Of a stretch of 5,566 bases of DNA, positions 4,936 to 5,566 are shown piece after piece (position 1 is the first letter of the stretch; each line of letters starts with the position of its first letter). Source of the stretch: an uncultured Muribaculaceae bacterium (GTDB lineage: Bacteria > Bacteroidota > Bacteroidia > Bacteroidales > Muribaculaceae). The notes beneath the pieces were generated by a model, which ran no database searches, was not told the origin of the DNA, and saw only the letters and a list, made by a program, of their open reading frames with translations. Both the position numbers and the translations under genes were made by a program. The stretch is taken from positions 1 through 5,566 of the forward strand of contig CAMWXQ010000092.1 in assembly GCA_947178235.1 (NCBI GenBank), read 5' to 3'.

Positions 4936-5566
4936 TTATTTCTTAGTTAAGGGTAAGTTTAATACGTTGGGTGCATGGAGGATTGAATAGTGAGCACTCA
5001 ATACGGCTCCATTAGAGAAAATCGTTTGCGCTCTCTTTAATATTCCGTGTTGTCTATGTATATGCCCGAAAAGATGTAAGCGAGGATTTTTTGCTGATAC
5101 AATGCTTAATAACTCTTCTGAACCGTAGTTATTGCTATCATCATAATCCAATATTCCGAAAGGTGGTGTATGGGTAATGAGAACGTTTGTATTGGATGGT
5201 ATCTGGCGATAATTAAATAACTGTTTTTCACTGATACAATCTCTCATAAACATCGGTACTCCATAGAAGGTTACGCCGTCTATTTCTACTCCGGAGTTAC
5301 AGAGATAATGCACATTAGAATCTAATCCCTCAATATTTGCCCCATAAAGACAGTCATCGTGATTGCCGCAGATAAAAATCTTATGGTTGTAAGGAAGATT
5401 GCAAAACCAATTCATAAAGTCAATAGCCTCCTCTTCACTCCCATTCATGGTAAAATCTCCCGAATGTACTGCGACATCGGCTTCAGGAAGATTCCTGTAT
5501 AATCCCAAAAACGAAAAGTACATTTTAACAAAATCAAATTTACCTAATTTGTACACCCCTAAAATA
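4936..5566 (-). CDS. Metallophosphoesterase family protein, 5' end outside the window
   Basis: A calcineurin-like metallophosphoesterase, a cytoplasmic metal-dependent hydrolase of phosphoester bonds whose substrate cannot be told from sequence. Counting residues from the GTG at 5556, the visible metal-binding and catalytic motifs are HSGD (31-34), GNHDD (64-68), THTPP (128-132) and GHIHRQHG (164-171). The first family motif, D-x-H near the N-terminus, is missing from the visible part. The frame remains open upstream of the GTG (ATT TTA GGG) to the window edge, so I take the gene as truncated by the window; GTG 5556 or ATG 5523 would be starts only if motif I has been lost. The gene is AT-rich (19 GC in 60 bases at 5101-5160), unlike the left part of the window, which hints at a different origin. 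It converges on the paralog pair. Confidence 0.88.
   Translation of the reverse strand, partial: ILGVYKLGKFDFVKMYFSFLGLYRNLPEADVAVHSGDFTMNGSEEEAIDFMNWFCNLPYNHKIFICGNHDDCLYGANIEGLDSNVHYLCNSGVEIDGVTFYGVPMFMRDCISEKQLFNYRQIPSNTNVLITHTPPFGILDYDDSNNYGSEELLSIVSAKNPRLHLFGHIHRQHGILKRAQTIFSNGAVLSAHYSILHAPNVLNLPLTKK

Overview
The window looks like a chromosomal segment from a member of the Bacteroidota, probably a gut Bacteroidales with a moderately GC-rich genome (Rikenellaceae/Alistipes-like is a guess). The reasons are Bacteroidota-type promoters (TTG-core -33 element and TAnnTTTG -7 element), absence of Shine-Dalgarno motifs at every start, an ECF sigma factor of the style expanded in this phylum, and secreted proteins that begin with a carboxypeptidase-regulatory-like beta-sandwich domain. 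No mobile element, CRISPR array, tRNA or rRNA gene was found.

Left part (1-2376, minus strand). A promoter at about 2345-2376 drives an apparent operon. It reads, in order of transcription: a polysaccharide pyruvyl transferase family protein; an ECF sigma factor whose ATG overlaps the previous stop codon by 4 bp (ATGA); a small secreted or outer-membrane beta-barrel-like protein; and, 8 nt further, the first 14 codons of another gene that runs off the left edge. The layout suggests envelope glycan modification co-expressed with a regulatory and outer-membrane module. No anti-sigma gene is visible unless the truncated gene is one.

Middle part (2373-4868, plus strand). Two tandem paralogous genes encode secreted proteins of 367 and 372 residues and unknown function. 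Each has an identical 20-residue signal peptide, an N-terminal carboxypeptidase-regulatory-like domain, a strongly diverged centre, and a related C-terminal third ending in an LPPLPxA-like and LVERxE motif. The promoter and the start of each gene form an exact 115-bp direct repeat, while the rest is clearly diverged. The -7 box lies so close to the ATG that both mRNAs may be leaderless. Both genes have GC-rich ends and an AT-rich core. A good intrinsic terminator follows the second gene.

Right part (4936-5566, minus strand). This is an AT-rich metallophosphoesterase gene converging on the pair. Its 5' end, and with it the first metal-binding motif, seems to lie outside the window. Base composition falls from about two-thirds GC in the sigma-factor gene to about one-third in the phosphoesterase, so the segment is a compositional mosaic.
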